NCBI GenBank assembly: GCA_041392765.1
Contig: JAWKLL010000003.1
Coordinates: 161,477 to 225,476, forward strand
Length of the DNA stretch: 64,000 nucleotides
Direction: 5' to 3'
Source: Lewinella sp041392765
Lineage (GTDB): Bacteria > Bacteroidota > Bacteroidia > Chitinophagales > Saprospiraceae
The stretch's first letter is position 1. Each line of letters starts with the position of its first letter. The notes beneath the pieces are model-generated. The model was not told the DNA's origin, did not search any database, and saw nothing but the letters and a program-made list of their open reading frames with translations. Made by a program: the position numbers and the translations under genes. This document shows positions 21,061 through 30,029 of this stretch, piece after piece.

Positions 21061-21148
21061 GGGGCTGGCAGGGAATAGCTTTTCTTATCCCTTTAGAATT
21101 AATCTAAATTATTATTCAGCTCACACAACACTATTGACAAACAGGTGT

Positions 21149-21156
21149 TAACTTTG
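21149..21156 (+). promoter_or_regulatory. -7 element before nifU-like gene
   Basis: TAACTTTG matches TAnnTTTG. It lies 46 bases before the ATG of the NifU-like gene. No good -33 TTTG is seen at the right distance, so confidence is limited. Confidence 0.35.
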
Positions 21157-21202
21157 TACACATTTTTAAAAGTAGTTACCGTAATTGAAAGAATTACCAA
21201 CA

Positions 21203-21820
21203 ATGAGTACAACGCCCACTACGAAAAGTCCGGTTTTACTTTATACAGAACAAACTCCCAATCCGGAGTCGCTAAAGTTTGTGACCAACCGCATGCTGTA
21301 CCGAGGAACGGCTGATTTTAGGGAAGAATCGCTAGCACGAACCTGGTCGCCCTTGGCTAGTGCACTCTTTGACCTGCCTTTTGTCAAAGGGGTTTATATC
21401 TCCAATAATTTTGTGTCTGTTACCAAGGAGTTCAACTATGCGTGGGAAGACATCATGCTGAATTTGAAAGAATTCATCAAGCATTATGTACAAGACGATG
21501 GCATTATTCTCAATGAAGGGTTTGAGGAAGCGATGGCTCAAATAGAAGCCGAACGCGGTGCCAGCTACGAATATAGCGAGGATGATGCCGAGTTGGTAGT
21601 TAAAATAAAAGAGCTAATCAACACTTATGTAAAGCCCGCTGTTGAGATGGATGGTGGTAATATTGAGTTCAAACATTTTAAGGAGGGCGTTGTTACCGTC
21701 GTCATGCAAGGCGCTTGCAGTGGGTGTCCTAGTTCTACCGTTACGCTCAAAGCGGGCATAGAAGGGATGCTCAAACGCATGATACCTCAAGTACAAGAAG
21801 TCGTTTCTGAAATGGGATAA
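21203..21820 (+). CDS. NifU/NfuA-like iron-sulfur scaffold protein
   Basis: A 205-residue protein; the ATG at 21203 (MSTTPTTKSPVLLYTEQTPN) is chosen over a TTG 18 bases upstream. The N-terminal half is the Nfu_N domain (TEQTPNPESLKFVTNRMLY, PLASALFDLPFVKGVYISNN). The C-terminal half is the NifU domain with KPAVEMDGGNIEFKHF and the cluster-binding CxxC in GACSGCPSSTVTLKAGIE. Such proteins carry and hand over 4Fe-4S clusters to target enzymes in the cytoplasm. The frame is intact. Confidence 0.95.
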   Translation: MSTTPTTKSPVLLYTEQTPNPESLKFVTNRMLYRGTADFREESLARTWSPLASALFDLPFVKGVYISNNFVSVTKEFNYAWEDIMLNLKEFIKHYVQDDGIILNEGFEEAMAQIEAERGASYEYSEDDAELVVKIKELINTYVKPAVEMDGGNIEFKHFKEGVVTVVMQGACSGCPSSTVTLKAGIEGMLKRMIPQVQEVVSEMG

Positions 21821-21873
21821 TCCTTCCTTGTGATTTTTTCCGTCTCCTTGCTTCAGGCAGAATAAAGGGAAAA

Positions 21874-21893
21874 GCATCCTTTTTTTAGGATGT
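21874..21893 (+). terminator. Weak terminator behind nifU-like gene
   Basis: Short stem gcatcc / ggatgt with a T-rich loop, followed by aaattttttttcc. It separates the NifU-like gene from the tRNA-Leu promoter. Confidence 0.45.
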
Positions 21894-21926
21894 AAATTTT
21901 TTTTCCACAATATAATTTAAAAACAC

Positions 21927-21934
21927 TATCTTTG
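21927..21934 (+). promoter_or_regulatory. -7 promoter element of tRNA-Leu
   Basis: TATCTTTG matches TAnnTTTG exactly and lies 24 bases before the tRNA 5' end, so transcription would begin about 17 bases before the tRNA. A T-rich run about 20-25 bases upstream may act as the -33 element. Confidence 0.55.
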
Positions 21935-21957
21935 CGTCGCTTTTCAAAAAGCATACT

Positions 21958-22039
21958 GCGGGTGTGGTGAAATTGGTAGACACGCCAGACTTAGGATCTG
22001 GTGCTTCACGGCGTGGGGGTTCGAGTCCCTCCACCCGCA
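21958..22039 (+). tRNA. tRNA-Leu (anticodon TAG)
   Basis: Acceptor stem GCGGGTG / CACCCGC, D arm TGGTGAAATTGGTAGAC, anticodon stem CCAGA / TCTGG with loop CTTAGGA giving anticodon TAG, a long variable arm around GTGCTTCACGGCGT, and T arm GGGGG TTCGAGT CCCTC. Discriminator A at 22039; CCA is not encoded. The long variable arm fits a class II tRNA. Confidence 0.95.
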
Positions 22040-22046
22040 CACAAGG

Positions 22047-22080
22047 AGGATGGGGTGATTGCATTCACTTCCATCCTTTT
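22047..22080 (+). terminator. Terminator behind tRNA-Leu
   Basis: Stem aggatggggtg / cacttccatcct (with small bulges) followed by a short T tract. It lies 8 bases after the tRNA and before tig. Confidence 0.55.
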
Positions 22081-22193
22081 CTGTTAAAAGGGTATCCGTT
22101 TCATAATAGGTTAACCCCTCTCAGTATATTTCAATGTATTTTTTTAACACCCACTTTTACTGTTTGGGGTGATCTTTTATCCAAAAAAAATCT

Positions 22194-23615
22194 ATGGCAA
22201 CGATTACGCGACAGGACATTGACGCATTAAACTTGACACTCACCGTCAATATTGCTAAGGAAGATTATATTGACAAATTCAACCGTGAACTGAAGCGTTA
22301 TAGCAGTCAGGCTGCACTCAAAGGATTCCGTAAAGGGAAAACCCCCATGACTGTAGTGCGCAAAATGTTTGGCCGTCAGTTGCTAGCAGATGTCATCAAT
22401 AAGGAGTTGGACAAAAGTCTGTCCGATTATTTATTTGAAGAAAACAAAGAACTTCAGATTTTAGGCCAGCCCATACCCGCTGAGGATCAGGCAGAAATAG
22501 ATTTTAATCCGGCTAGCCCAGGCGATTTTGAATTCAAATTCGATTTAGGTCTTGCACCTCAAGTAGCACTTGATTTTCTGGGCAAAGGAGGCCCGTATGA
22601 GCGCCTTGCCGTGCAGCCAGAAGACGCTTTTATCCAAGAAGAGTTGGAAAAAATGCGCAAACGTGCGGGTCGTAGCGAGGAAGTGGATGCTCCGGTGGAG
22701 GAAAACGATATCATTACCGTTAACGCCGTTGAAATGGAAGGTGATGTGGTAAAGGAAAATGGAGTTACAGCCGAATTTACTCTTTTCGTTAATAACACCT
22801 CACAAGAGGTAAAAGATGCTTTCTTAGGAAAGTCTGTTGGGGTGTCGGGTGTATTCAATATCTACGAGGTAGAAAGTGGCGTCAGCCGCAACCACGTACA
22901 TAAGTATTTGCTGGATATTGATGAAGATGATATGGAGGGCGTGGGTGAAATATTCCAACTGACTGTCACCAAGGTGAGCCGCGCCAAACTGGCTGATTGG
23001 GATGAAGCTTTTTTCAAAGAAGCCTTTGGTGAAGAAACTACCATCTCTACGGAGGAAGAAGCGATGGCTGAATTGCGCAACAGCTATAAGGAATATTTTA
23101 GCAACCAAACAGAGGCTTATCTTTTCCGCCAGATACAGGATGATTGGTTGGAAAGCGTGGACATGGAGTTCCCTGAAACATTCCTCAAGCGTTGGTTAGT
23201 ACTATCCAACGAGCGCAATACCCCCGAATCGGTAGAACGCGGTTTCGACACTTTCCGCAAATCTTTAAAATGGACAGTGATAAGAGATGAGTTGGTGTCA
23301 CATTTTAAATTAGAGGTTAGCGATGCGGAAATCCGCAATGAGTTTGCTGCCCAGGTTATGGGATATTTTGGCGGCAGCCGCCCAGAGTGGATGGACGACA
23401 GCTTCATTGACAATATGGTGGATCGCATGATGAAGGAGTCCAAAGACGTGCGTGAAAAGGCAGAGGATATCCTTCAGGTCAAATTAGCGAAAGCAGTATT
23501 GCCCCTTTATAATACTGAGGAACGAACCGTAACGCCCGATGAATTCTCGGCTATTATAGACGCTTTGCGTGCCGAAAATCTGGATGCCGGTATTTATTAT
23601 GACGAAGAAGAGTAA
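22194..23615 (+). CDS. tig: Trigger factor
   Basis: A 473-residue ribosome-bound chaperone with peptidyl-prolyl isomerase activity. Domains in order: ribosome-binding N-domain with the loop KGFRKGKTPMTVVRKMFGRQ (signature G-F-R-x-G-x-x-P near residues 43-49), an FKBP-like segment (ENDIITVNAVEMEGDVVKEN) and a long helical C-domain. It is longer than the E. coli protein (432) with an acidic tail, as in other Bacteroidota. It heads the tig-clpP-clpX order known from many bacteria. The N-terminus MATITRQDIDALNLTL fits the family. Confidence 0.95.
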   Translation: MATITRQDIDALNLTLTVNIAKEDYIDKFNRELKRYSSQAALKGFRKGKTPMTVVRKMFGRQLLADVINKELDKSLSDYLFEENKELQILGQPIPAEDQAEIDFNPASPGDFEFKFDLGLAPQVALDFLGKGGPYERLAVQPEDAFIQEELEKMRKRAGRSEEVDAPVEENDIITVNAVEMEGDVVKENGVTAEFTLFVNNTSQEVKDAFLGKSVGVSGVFNIYEVESGVSRNHVHKYLLDIDEDDMEGVGEIFQLTVTKVSRAKLADWDEAFFKEAFGEETTISTEEEAMAELRNSYKEYFSNQTEAYLFRQIQDDWLESVDMEFPETFLKRWLVLSNERNTPESVERGFDTFRKSLKWTVIRDELVSHFKLEVSDAEIRNEFAAQVMGYFGGSRPEWMDDSFIDNMVDRMMKESKDVREKAEDILQVKLAKAVLPLYNTEERTVTPDEFSAIIDALRAENLDAGIYYDEEE

Positions 23616-23676
23616 CATTACTCAACCCTGACGCTTGGGATTTGTTAAATAGGTTGTCATTAAATAAACTTAACCT

Positions 23677-24387
23677 ATGTTTCACAAAGATGAATTCATG
23701 AAGTATGCTACACAGCACCTCGGTATGAGTAGCATGCATCTGGAAAAATATGCGGAAAAAACCGCACAGGTAATGGCGCCTAACATCCATGCCTTCACAC
23801 CCAATGTGATAGAAGAGCGTCAGATGAATATCGTAGGGCTTGATGTATTCAGCCGACTGATGATGGACCGCATCATTTTTATGGGGGTTCCCGTAAATGA
23901 TTATGTAGCGAATGTCATTCAAGCGCAGTTGCTTTTCTTGGAGTCCACCGACCCGAAGCGCGATGTGCAGATGTTTATCAACAGCCCGGGAGGCTCTGTG
24001 ATAGCGGGGCTGGGTATTTATGATACCATGCAGTATGTCACACCGGATGTAGGCACGATTTGCACAGGTCTTGCTGCATCTATGGGGGCTGTCCTGTTGG
24101 CTGCGGGCACGAAGGGAAAACGCACCTGCTTGGCTCATAGTCGCGTAATGATCCACCAGCCATTGGGTGGTATGCAGGGACAGGTTTCTGATATGGAAAT
24201 CAGCTATAAGCTCATCAAGCAGATGCAAAAAGAGCTTTATGACATCCTTAGCCAGCATACGGGCCAAGATTACGATACGATTGAAAAAGACTGCGACCGC
24301 GACAACTGGATGGTTGCACAGGAAGCAAAAGCTTATGGCCTCGTGGACGAAGTGTTGGATAGAAACAACCCAAGAGGCGACAAGTAA
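23677..24387 (+). CDS. clpP: ATP-dependent Clp protease proteolytic subunit
   Basis: A 236-residue serine protease that forms a double heptamer ring and degrades proteins unfolded by ClpX. Catalytic Ser135 lies in GLAASMGAVLL and His160 in MIHQPLGGMQGQ. Other marks: DRIIFMGVPVNDYVANVIQA, FINSPGGSVIAGLGIYDTM. The sequence is about 35 residues longer at the N-terminus than E. coli ClpP, which can be a propeptide or an upstream start choice. It lies 61 bases after tig. Confidence 0.96.
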   Translation: MFHKDEFMKYATQHLGMSSMHLEKYAEKTAQVMAPNIHAFTPNVIEERQMNIVGLDVFSRLMMDRIIFMGVPVNDYVANVIQAQLLFLESTDPKRDVQMFINSPGGSVIAGLGIYDTMQYVTPDVGTICTGLAASMGAVLLAAGTKGKRTCLAHSRVMIHQPLGGMQGQVSDMEISYKLIKQMQKELYDILSQHTGQDYDTIEKDCDRDNWMVAQEAKAYGLVDEVLDRNNPRGDK

Positions 24388-24417
24388 TATACCTTATTTT
24401 AGGTTTTATCTATTGGA

Positions 24418-24453
24418 CGAAACCTTCTGTTACAATCCTAATAGAAGGTTTCG
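24418..24453 (+). terminator. Strong hairpin between clpP and clpX
   Basis: Perfect 11-bp stem cgaaaccttct / agaaggtttcg, 14-base loop, followed by tttccta. It sits between clpP and clpX, so read-through into clpX would be partial unless clpX has its own promoter. Confidence 0.75.
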
Positions 24454-24478
24454 TTTCCTACCCTTACTATAATTAGTC

Positions 24479-25727
24479 ATGCGGCGTACCAAACAAAACT
24501 ACCGTTGCTCATTCTGTGGCAGAGATAAGTCTGAAGCTATGATTCTCGTGGCTGGCATAGAGGGTCATATTTGTGAAGTCTGTGTAGAGCAAGCCAGTGA
24601 AATCGTACAAGAAGAACTCTACGGAGGAGCAGCCGACGGCACCAAGCCACGCACGCCCAAAAGACCTCAAGGAGGCAACAAACTCAGCCTTACGCCCAAA
24701 GAAATCAAGGGTCACTTAGATGAGTATATCATTGGGCAAGATGATGCCAAGAAAATTATCTCCGTGGCCGTATATAACCACTACAAACGTCTTAATCAAC
24801 CCGCTAGGGAAGGCGACGTTGAAATTGAAAAAAGCAACATTGTATTCGTAGGGCGTACTGGCACAGGAAAAACGCTGTTGGCCAAGACTATTGCACGCCT
24901 ATTGAACGTTCCCTTCGCTATCGTAGATGCTACTGTTTTCACGGAAGCTGGTTATGTGGGGAAGATGTTAGAAAGCATCCTCAGCCGCTTACTACAGGTC
25001 TGCGACTATGACGTGGCTGCTGCTGAACGCGGTATCGTTTATATAGACGAAATTGATAAAGTAGCTCGTAAATCAGACAATCCCAGCATCACACGTGATG
25101 TATCAGGGGAAGGGTGCAACAAGCGCTGTTGAAGATGTTGGAAGGTACAGATGTAAACGTGCCTCCCCAAGGCGGGCGCAAGCACCCTGAGCAGAAATTG
25201 GTGAAAATCAATACCAGCAATATCCTTTTTGTATGTGGCGGGGCTTTTGATGGTATTGAGAAGGTTATTGCTCGCCGCCTTAATACACAAGTTATAGGGT
25301 TTAAAGGCGATCAAAAAGAGCAAATTGACCGCGAAAATCTGCTGCCTTATGTCAACCACAAGGATCTCAAGTCTTTCGGCCTTATTCCTGAGCTACTGGG
25401 GCGTTTGCCCGTTCTTACCTACCTAGATCCTTTAGATAAGGAAGCATTAGTACGCATCCTTACAGAGCCTAAAAATTCATTGGTTGGCCAATACAAAAAA
25501 CTATTTGATCTGGAAGGCATACAACTTAGCTTCACCGATGAGGCTATCGACTTAATAGCCTCCAAGCATTGGAATTTAACCTTGGTGCCCGAGGGCTACG
25601 CTCTATCTGCGAAGCTATTATGACAGATGCTATGTTTGAACTTCCGGGTCAAAAAGAAATCAAACAGCTAGTCATAGATGGCTCCTATGCTGCTGAAAAA
25701 TTGAGTAAATCAGGATCGCTAAATTGA
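24479..25727 (+). CDS. clpX: ATP-dependent Clp protease ATP-binding subunit ClpX (frame broken twice)
   Basis: AAA+ unfoldase feeding ClpP. Seen in order: N-terminal zinc finger (CSFCGRDKSEAM ... CEVCVEQA), LTPKEIKGHLDEYIIGQDDA, Walker A GRTGTGKTLLAKT, Walker B IVYIDEIDK, DVSGEG, then LLKMLEGTDVNVPPQGGRKH, LIPELLGRLPVLTYLDPL and, in the last frame, IMTDAMFELPG. The first break (near 25113) is a G run one base too short before VQQALLKML; the second (near 25582) again lacks one G before GARGLRSICEAIM. Restored, the protein has about 416 residues, ending at the TGA at 25725-25727. An essential-type gene, so the breaks are read as errors. Confidence 0.95.
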
Positions 25728-25757
25728 AGGCTGCTTAAATGCTACGAGGGAATAAAA

Positions 25758-25797
25758 AAACCTGAGCATTGTACTATTGCAAGCAATGCTCAGGTTT
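25758..25797. terminator. Bidirectional intrinsic terminator
   Basis: Perfect 14-bp stem aaacctgagcattg / caatgctcaggttt with a 12-base loop, A tract on the left and T tract on the right. It ends clpX (plus) and the convergent thioredoxin gene (minus). Confidence 0.92.
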
Positions 25798-25830
25798 ACA
25801 TGCCCCGTTATGGAGCCATCGGGGAACTTA

Positions 25831-26328
25831 TTATTTTCCCGTCAACTCTTTTAACTTGGTCTCCAATTCCAACTCGTCACCAGCAGTATAACCGGAATGG
25901 TTATAGACCACGTTGCCCTCTTTATCAACTACATAGGTTTGGGGAATGGCTTGGAAGCCCAACTGGTTGCGCATGACGTTGTTCGCATCCGATAGCACAG
26001 TGTATTCCCACCCTTTCGTACTCAGCAAACCAGGCACTTTGCCCAACTGGCGTTGTGTATCAATGGTGATAGCCACCAATTGCACACCCAAATCCTCCTG
26101 CCATTCAGGATACAGATCGGCAATGGCATCCAACTCTGCTTGGCAAGGTTTGCACCATGTGGCCCAAAAACTGATGATGGTATAGTCCTGTTCTGCAATA
26201 ACATCCGCTAAGTTCACTGTTTGGCCAGAGAGCGTTTTTAGTTCCGCCGACTGGATTTGCTGCTGTGCCACGGCTTGCGTGGTGAAACTTACTGCCAATA
26301 GCAGCGTAAAAAGAGTAATTAATCGCAT
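25831..26328 (-). CDS. TlpA-like exported thioredoxin-fold protein
   Basis: A 165-residue protein. The ATG at 26328 (MRLITLFTLLLAVSFTTQAVAQ) gives a normal signal peptide; the longer ORF start is not used. The thioredoxin fold has SFWATWCKPCQAELDAIADL with the redox pair CKPC, VQLVAITIDTQ, and the cis-Pro region FQAIPQTYVVDKEGNVVYNH. It likely reduces disulfides in periplasmic proteins or supplies cytochrome c maturation. It is divergent from the DUF6029 gene. Confidence 0.92.
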   Translation of the reverse strand: MRLITLFTLLLAVSFTTQAVAQQQIQSAELKTLSGQTVNLADVIAEQDYTIISFWATWCKPCQAELDAIADLYPEWQEDLGVQLVAITIDTQRQLGKVPGLLSTKGWEYTVLSDANNVMRNQLGFQAIPQTYVVDKEGNVVYNHSGYTAGDELELETKLKELTGK

Positions 26329-26525
26329 TTTATTACTTTTGTTGTAGGATAAACGACTATTGAAGCATAAATTCTTGCTTAGACAAGAAATGCGTTGCAA
26401 TATTGCTCCAAGTTTTTGGTTTTCTGACGCTAATATAGCGTTTTTGTAACGAAACCGACTGCAATATCACTACTGGGCCAAGCTGCTTTAAGCATACTTT
26501 AACAAATCGAAAGAGCCAATTTTAC

Positions 26526-28205
26526 ATGAAGACATCATTTTACATTCTTCTTATTCTTTGCAGTTTACAGGCAATCACATTGACGGCACAGGATAATCAA
26601 GGGCATTTCTCAGGAAGTTTGCAAACGAATGCCAACTTCTTTATGCGCGATTCTCTTATTGGTGCTGCTAATACGCCCCAGTACGATCGGCAGCTATTCG
26701 GCGGAGAGGGTTGGTTAAATTTGAATTATAGTAACTGGGGGTTTGATTTTGCCCTTCGATATGACTTTTTTAATAATTCCAACCTGCTCAATCCCACGGG
26801 GTCCTTTACCAACCAAGGTATCGGAATGTGGTATGTAAAAAAACAGGTGGGCGACTTGGGGCTACAAGCCGGATATATCTACGATCAAATTGGTAGTGGC
26901 ATTATTTTCAGGGCATTTGAAGAACGCCCCCTTCTCATTGATAATGCTCTTTTTGGTCTTAAATTAGACTACCGCCTTTCCGATAACTGGCACATAAAAG
27001 CCTTTACAGGTAGGCAAAAACAACAGTTTGATACGTACAATTCTATCATTCGCGGGCTTAATATCGATGGCTTTGTACTTGGCGACACCCTTGGGCGTTG
27101 GTCTATTGCACCCGGTGTTGGAGTAGTAGCGCGTACCTTGGACGATGCTACTATGAATAGCTTAGTCGCTAACCTCAATCTTTATCCCACGGAAGATGTT
27201 TTTACACCTAAGTACAATGCTTACGCTTTTACGGCTTACAATACCCTCACGGCGGGTATTGTTTCTTGGTATATTGAAGGTGCTTATAAAACAGAAGATG
27301 CCATGAACGACCCTTTTGGGGTTATTGTTCGAGATGGGGTGGCTACGGTGGGTGACAAATTTTTTAGTGCACCGGGTTCTGTACTATATACCAGCTTAAG
27401 TTTTGCCCCCAACAAATGGGGCATTTCATTGGAAGCCAAGCGCACCGAAAATTTCAGTTGGCGCACCCGCCCCCAATCTCAACTTAATCGGGGACTTATT
27501 TCCTTTTTGCCGCCTATGGCACGTATCAATACTTACCGCCTTACCTCGCGATACAATGCCGCAACGCAAGACCTGACCGAGCAGGCTTTTCAAGCTGATA
27601 TTCGCTATGCTCCCAGCCGCAAACTTGGATTCAATGTCAATTATTCCCACATTGATGACCTCGAAGGGGTGAAGCTCTACCGCGAACTTTATACCGAAGT
27701 GCAGTATAAATACAAGCGCCTTTGGCAACTCACTGGCGGGGTACAGATGCAGCAGTACAACCAAGAGCGCTATGAGTTCAAGCCCAATGTGCCACTAGTG
27801 GAAACCATTATACCTTATGGCGATTTCCTTTATAAATTGGACAAACACAAAAGCATCCGCTTCGAAGCTCAGTACATGATGACAGGCGATGATAAAAAAG
27901 CTGGCTTTAAACAAGATTACGGAGATTGGGCTTTTGCATTAGTGGAACTTTCCTTAGGAGGCCACTGGGTATTGTCTGCTTCTGATATGTTTAATGTAGA
28001 TCCGGGTAAAAATTCCCCGGTGGACGACAGTGGAGATAAGCTCAAGTTACACTATCCTCGTTTTGATGTGTTTTACAATACAGGCCCTACCCGGCTGGCA
28101 CTCAGCTACATTAAACAAGTGGAAGGCGTGGTGTGTACAGGGGGTATTTGCCGATTGGAACCCGCCTTTAGTGGTGTGAAGTTTTCTGCCAATACTAGTT
28201 TTTAA
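26526..28205 (+). CDS. DUF6029 family outer-membrane-like protein
   Basis: A 559-residue exported protein (signal MKTSFYILLILCSLQAITLTAQ). The remainder alternates aromatic and polar residues and has many short beta strands typical of an outer membrane barrel (FDFALRYDFFNNSNLL, WYVKKQVGDLGLQAGYIYDQ, HIKAFTGRQKQQ). The opening GHFSGSLQTNANFFMRDS matches my memory of DUF6029, a Bacteroidota family usually found directly before an Omp28-like gene, as here (18-base gap). The exact function is unknown. Confidence 0.85.
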   Translation: MKTSFYILLILCSLQAITLTAQDNQGHFSGSLQTNANFFMRDSLIGAANTPQYDRQLFGGEGWLNLNYSNWGFDFALRYDFFNNSNLLNPTGSFTNQGIGMWYVKKQVGDLGLQAGYIYDQIGSGIIFRAFEERPLLIDNALFGLKLDYRLSDNWHIKAFTGRQKQQFDTYNSIIRGLNIDGFVLGDTLGRWSIAPGVGVVARTLDDATMNSLVANLNLYPTEDVFTPKYNAYAFTAYNTLTAGIVSWYIEGAYKTEDAMNDPFGVIVRDGVATVGDKFFSAPGSVLYTSLSFAPNKWGISLEAKRTENFSWRTRPQSQLNRGLISFLPPMARINTYRLTSRYNAATQDLTEQAFQADIRYAPSRKLGFNVNYSHIDDLEGVKLYRELYTEVQYKYKRLWQLTGGVQMQQYNQERYEFKPNVPLVETIIPYGDFLYKLDKHKSIRFEAQYMMTGDDKKAGFKQDYGDWAFALVELSLGGHWVLSASDMFNVDPGKNSPVDDSGDKLKLHYPRFDVFYNTGPTRLALSYIKQVEGVVCTGGICRLEPAFSGVKFSANTSF

Positions 28206-28223
28206 ACTTGTAAATTTCAAAGC

Positions 28224-29063
28224 ATGAATAAGCTATTATCATTTTTTATTACCGGGCTGTTGTTCATCGGCTTGTCTTGTGAAGAGATTCCTCCTGTACT
28301 CAATCCAGCAGGCGGCGGCGGTGGTTCGGGCAGCGTAGAGAACCAGCCTCGGCAGGTGCTGATTGAAGAATTTACAGGTGTGCGCTGCGTAAACTGCCCA
28401 GCGGGTAGTGAAGCGATACAAGCTATTGTGGATGCCTATGATGGACGTGCTATTGCAGTGGGAATCCATGCGGGATTTTTTGCTGTACCTTACCCTGAAA
28501 GCAATGAAAACTTGGCTGTTCCAACAGGGGCTTCGCTGTTAAGCCTGTTGGGAGAGCCTATTGGCTATCCTACGGCTGTCATCAATCGTCGCCATTTTGA
28601 TGGGGAAGAAAACAGACAAACAGGCCAAGGTACTTGGGCCGGCTATGTGGCAGAAGAATTGGCGACTGACCCTTTGGTAAAAATTGACATTCAGCCTACA
28701 TTTGATGCTACTTCCCGCGAGCTTACGATCAATACGGGGCTTTATGTGCAGGAGAATATCACATTCGAGGATGTACGCGTGACGGTCTATTTGACAGAAG
28801 ACAATATCCAAGACCCACAGCTTACCCCCGATGGAGTCAATTATGACTATAACCACAAACACGTTTTTCGTGCTGCGGCCAGCGCTTTTGATGGAGATCA
28901 ACTGACGGAAAGCCTCACAGCAGGCGCCGTCATCAATCGTACTTTTTCGCTGACTTTAGCCGATCACTGGAAGGAAAATGACTGCCATGTAGTTGTTTTT
29001 GTGCATCGCGGAGGTGCCATACTGGATGTGATACAAGCGCATGAGGTGGCGGTGTTGGAATAG
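28224..29063 (+). CDS. Omp28-related lipoprotein
   Basis: A 279-residue protein with a lipoprotein signal (MNKLLSFFITGLLFIGLSC, lipidated Cys19) and Gly-rich linker. The N-terminal half is thioredoxin-like with VLIEEFTGVRCVNCPAGSEA, a CxxC site, and PIGYPTAVINRRHF; the C-terminal half is a beta domain (YDYNHKHVFRAAAS). Omp28 is a surface lipoprotein in Porphyromonas. Pairing with DUF6029 suggests a two-gene operon. Confidence 0.9.
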   Translation: MNKLLSFFITGLLFIGLSCEEIPPVLNPAGGGGGSGSVENQPRQVLIEEFTGVRCVNCPAGSEAIQAIVDAYDGRAIAVGIHAGFFAVPYPESNENLAVPTGASLLSLLGEPIGYPTAVINRRHFDGEENRQTGQGTWAGYVAEELATDPLVKIDIQPTFDATSRELTINTGLYVQENITFEDVRVTVYLTEDNIQDPQLTPDGVNYDYNHKHVFRAAASAFDGDQLTESLTAGAVINRTFSLTLADHWKENDCHVVVFVHRGGAILDVIQAHEVAVLE

Positions 29064-29195
29064 GTGTGTATGCTTGTTGGGTATGTTAACGCTCGGTGGT
29101 ATCTTAGAGATGCTATGTTCAGCATCTCTTAATAGGGTGAATCACTGGGCGTTGGCAAATTTAATGTAGTATTCAATAACCACCCGTTCAAACCA

Positions 29196-29582
29196 ATGGA
29201 AAATACCTTTGAGACCATCGACCAGTACATAGCGCAGTTCCCAGCGGCGGTTCAAGAAAAATTGCAGGCTATAAGGCAAGTGATAAAAGAAGCCGCCCCC
29301 GAAGCTGTAGAAACGATCCGATATGCCATGCCCACTTTTCAGCTACATGGTAATTTGGTGCATTTTGCCGCTTATCCCAAGCATATTGGTTTCTATCCTG
29401 CTCCTGCTGGCATCCTTGCTTTCGAAGATGAGATCAAAGCATATCGCTATGCTAAAGGGTCTGTACAGTTTCCATTGGATACGCCACTCCCCTTGGATTT
29501 GATTAGCCGTGTCACTCGCTTTCGATACGAGGAAAATGTACGCAATCATCAAAACAATACAGGAAAGAAGAAATCTTCGTAA
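29196..29582 (+). CDS. DUF1801 (YdhG-like) small protein
   Basis: A 128-residue cytoplasmic protein. The pattern DQYIAQFPAAVQEKLQAIRQ, EAVETIRYAMPTF, HFAAYPKHIGFYP and GSVQFPLDTPLPLDLI is that of DUF1801/YdhG, sometimes called iron chaperone by analogy with the frataxin fold. It converges on yraN with a 4-base gap, and no terminator is visible between them. Confidence 0.88.
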   Translation: MENTFETIDQYIAQFPAAVQEKLQAIRQVIKEAAPEAVETIRYAMPTFQLHGNLVHFAAYPKHIGFYPAPAGILAFEDEIKAYRYAKGSVQFPLDTPLPLDLISRVTRFRYEENVRNHQNNTGKKKSS

Positions 29583-29586
29583 TGTG

Positions 29587-29916
29587 TCAACGAGGGGCTT
29601 CCCCTTGCGCAATGACCACGCTTACTACATCAAAACGGATAGCCCATTCATGCCCTGTTTGAAGCATGTAGGCCGTAGCTGCGCCCGCTAGGAGGGATTG
29701 CTTTTTGCGCGACACAAAAGTTTCCGGCGTACCAAACGATACATCGCTACGCGTCTTTACTTCCACAAAAACAAGCGTATCCCCTTGTCGGGCAATAATG
29801 TCGATCTCTGCTCGGTTGGCACGCCAGTTACGTGCTAGAATCTCATAACCATTGGCGGCCAAGAAATTAGCAGCCATGCGTTCACCTTGCTTACCAAGTT
29901 CGTTGTGACTGGACAT
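29587..29916 (-). CDS. YraN family (UPF0102) nuclease-fold protein
   Basis: A 109-residue protein. Family motifs are LGKQGERMAANFL, NWRANRAEIDIIARQGDTLV and FVEVKTRSDVSFG; the D-ExK residues are those of a restriction-endonuclease-like fold. Function is not established; family members occur near DNA-processing genes and are highly conserved. The frame is intact. Confidence 0.93.
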   Translation of the reverse strand: MSSHNELGKQGERMAANFLAANGYEILARNWRANRAEIDIIARQGDTLVFVEVKTRSDVSFGTPETFVSRKKQSLLAGAATAYMLQTGHEWAIRFDVVSVVIAQGEAPR

Positions 29917-29975
29917 TAGGTCGGTATTCTTTCTTCAAAGATAAACTTTTTATTCCTGTCAAACAGTTCCAAATA

Positions 29976-30013
29976 AGATAGGCCAGACTACCATTGCAGC
30001 CTGGCCTATTTTA
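29976..30013 (-). terminator. Hairpin terminator of the HYR-repeat gene
   Basis: Stem ataggccag / ctggcctat around a 14-base loop; on the minus strand it is followed by a T-rich stretch. It sits directly behind the stop of the large cargo gene. Confidence 0.7.
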
Positions 30014-30029
30014 TGGGTTGTTAATATGA

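Noticed and set aside
18794..25727. Programmed frameshifts in dnaB and clpX
   Set aside because: No slippery heptamer or pseudoknot was noticed; breaks are single-base losses in runs and differ in place from any known programmed site.
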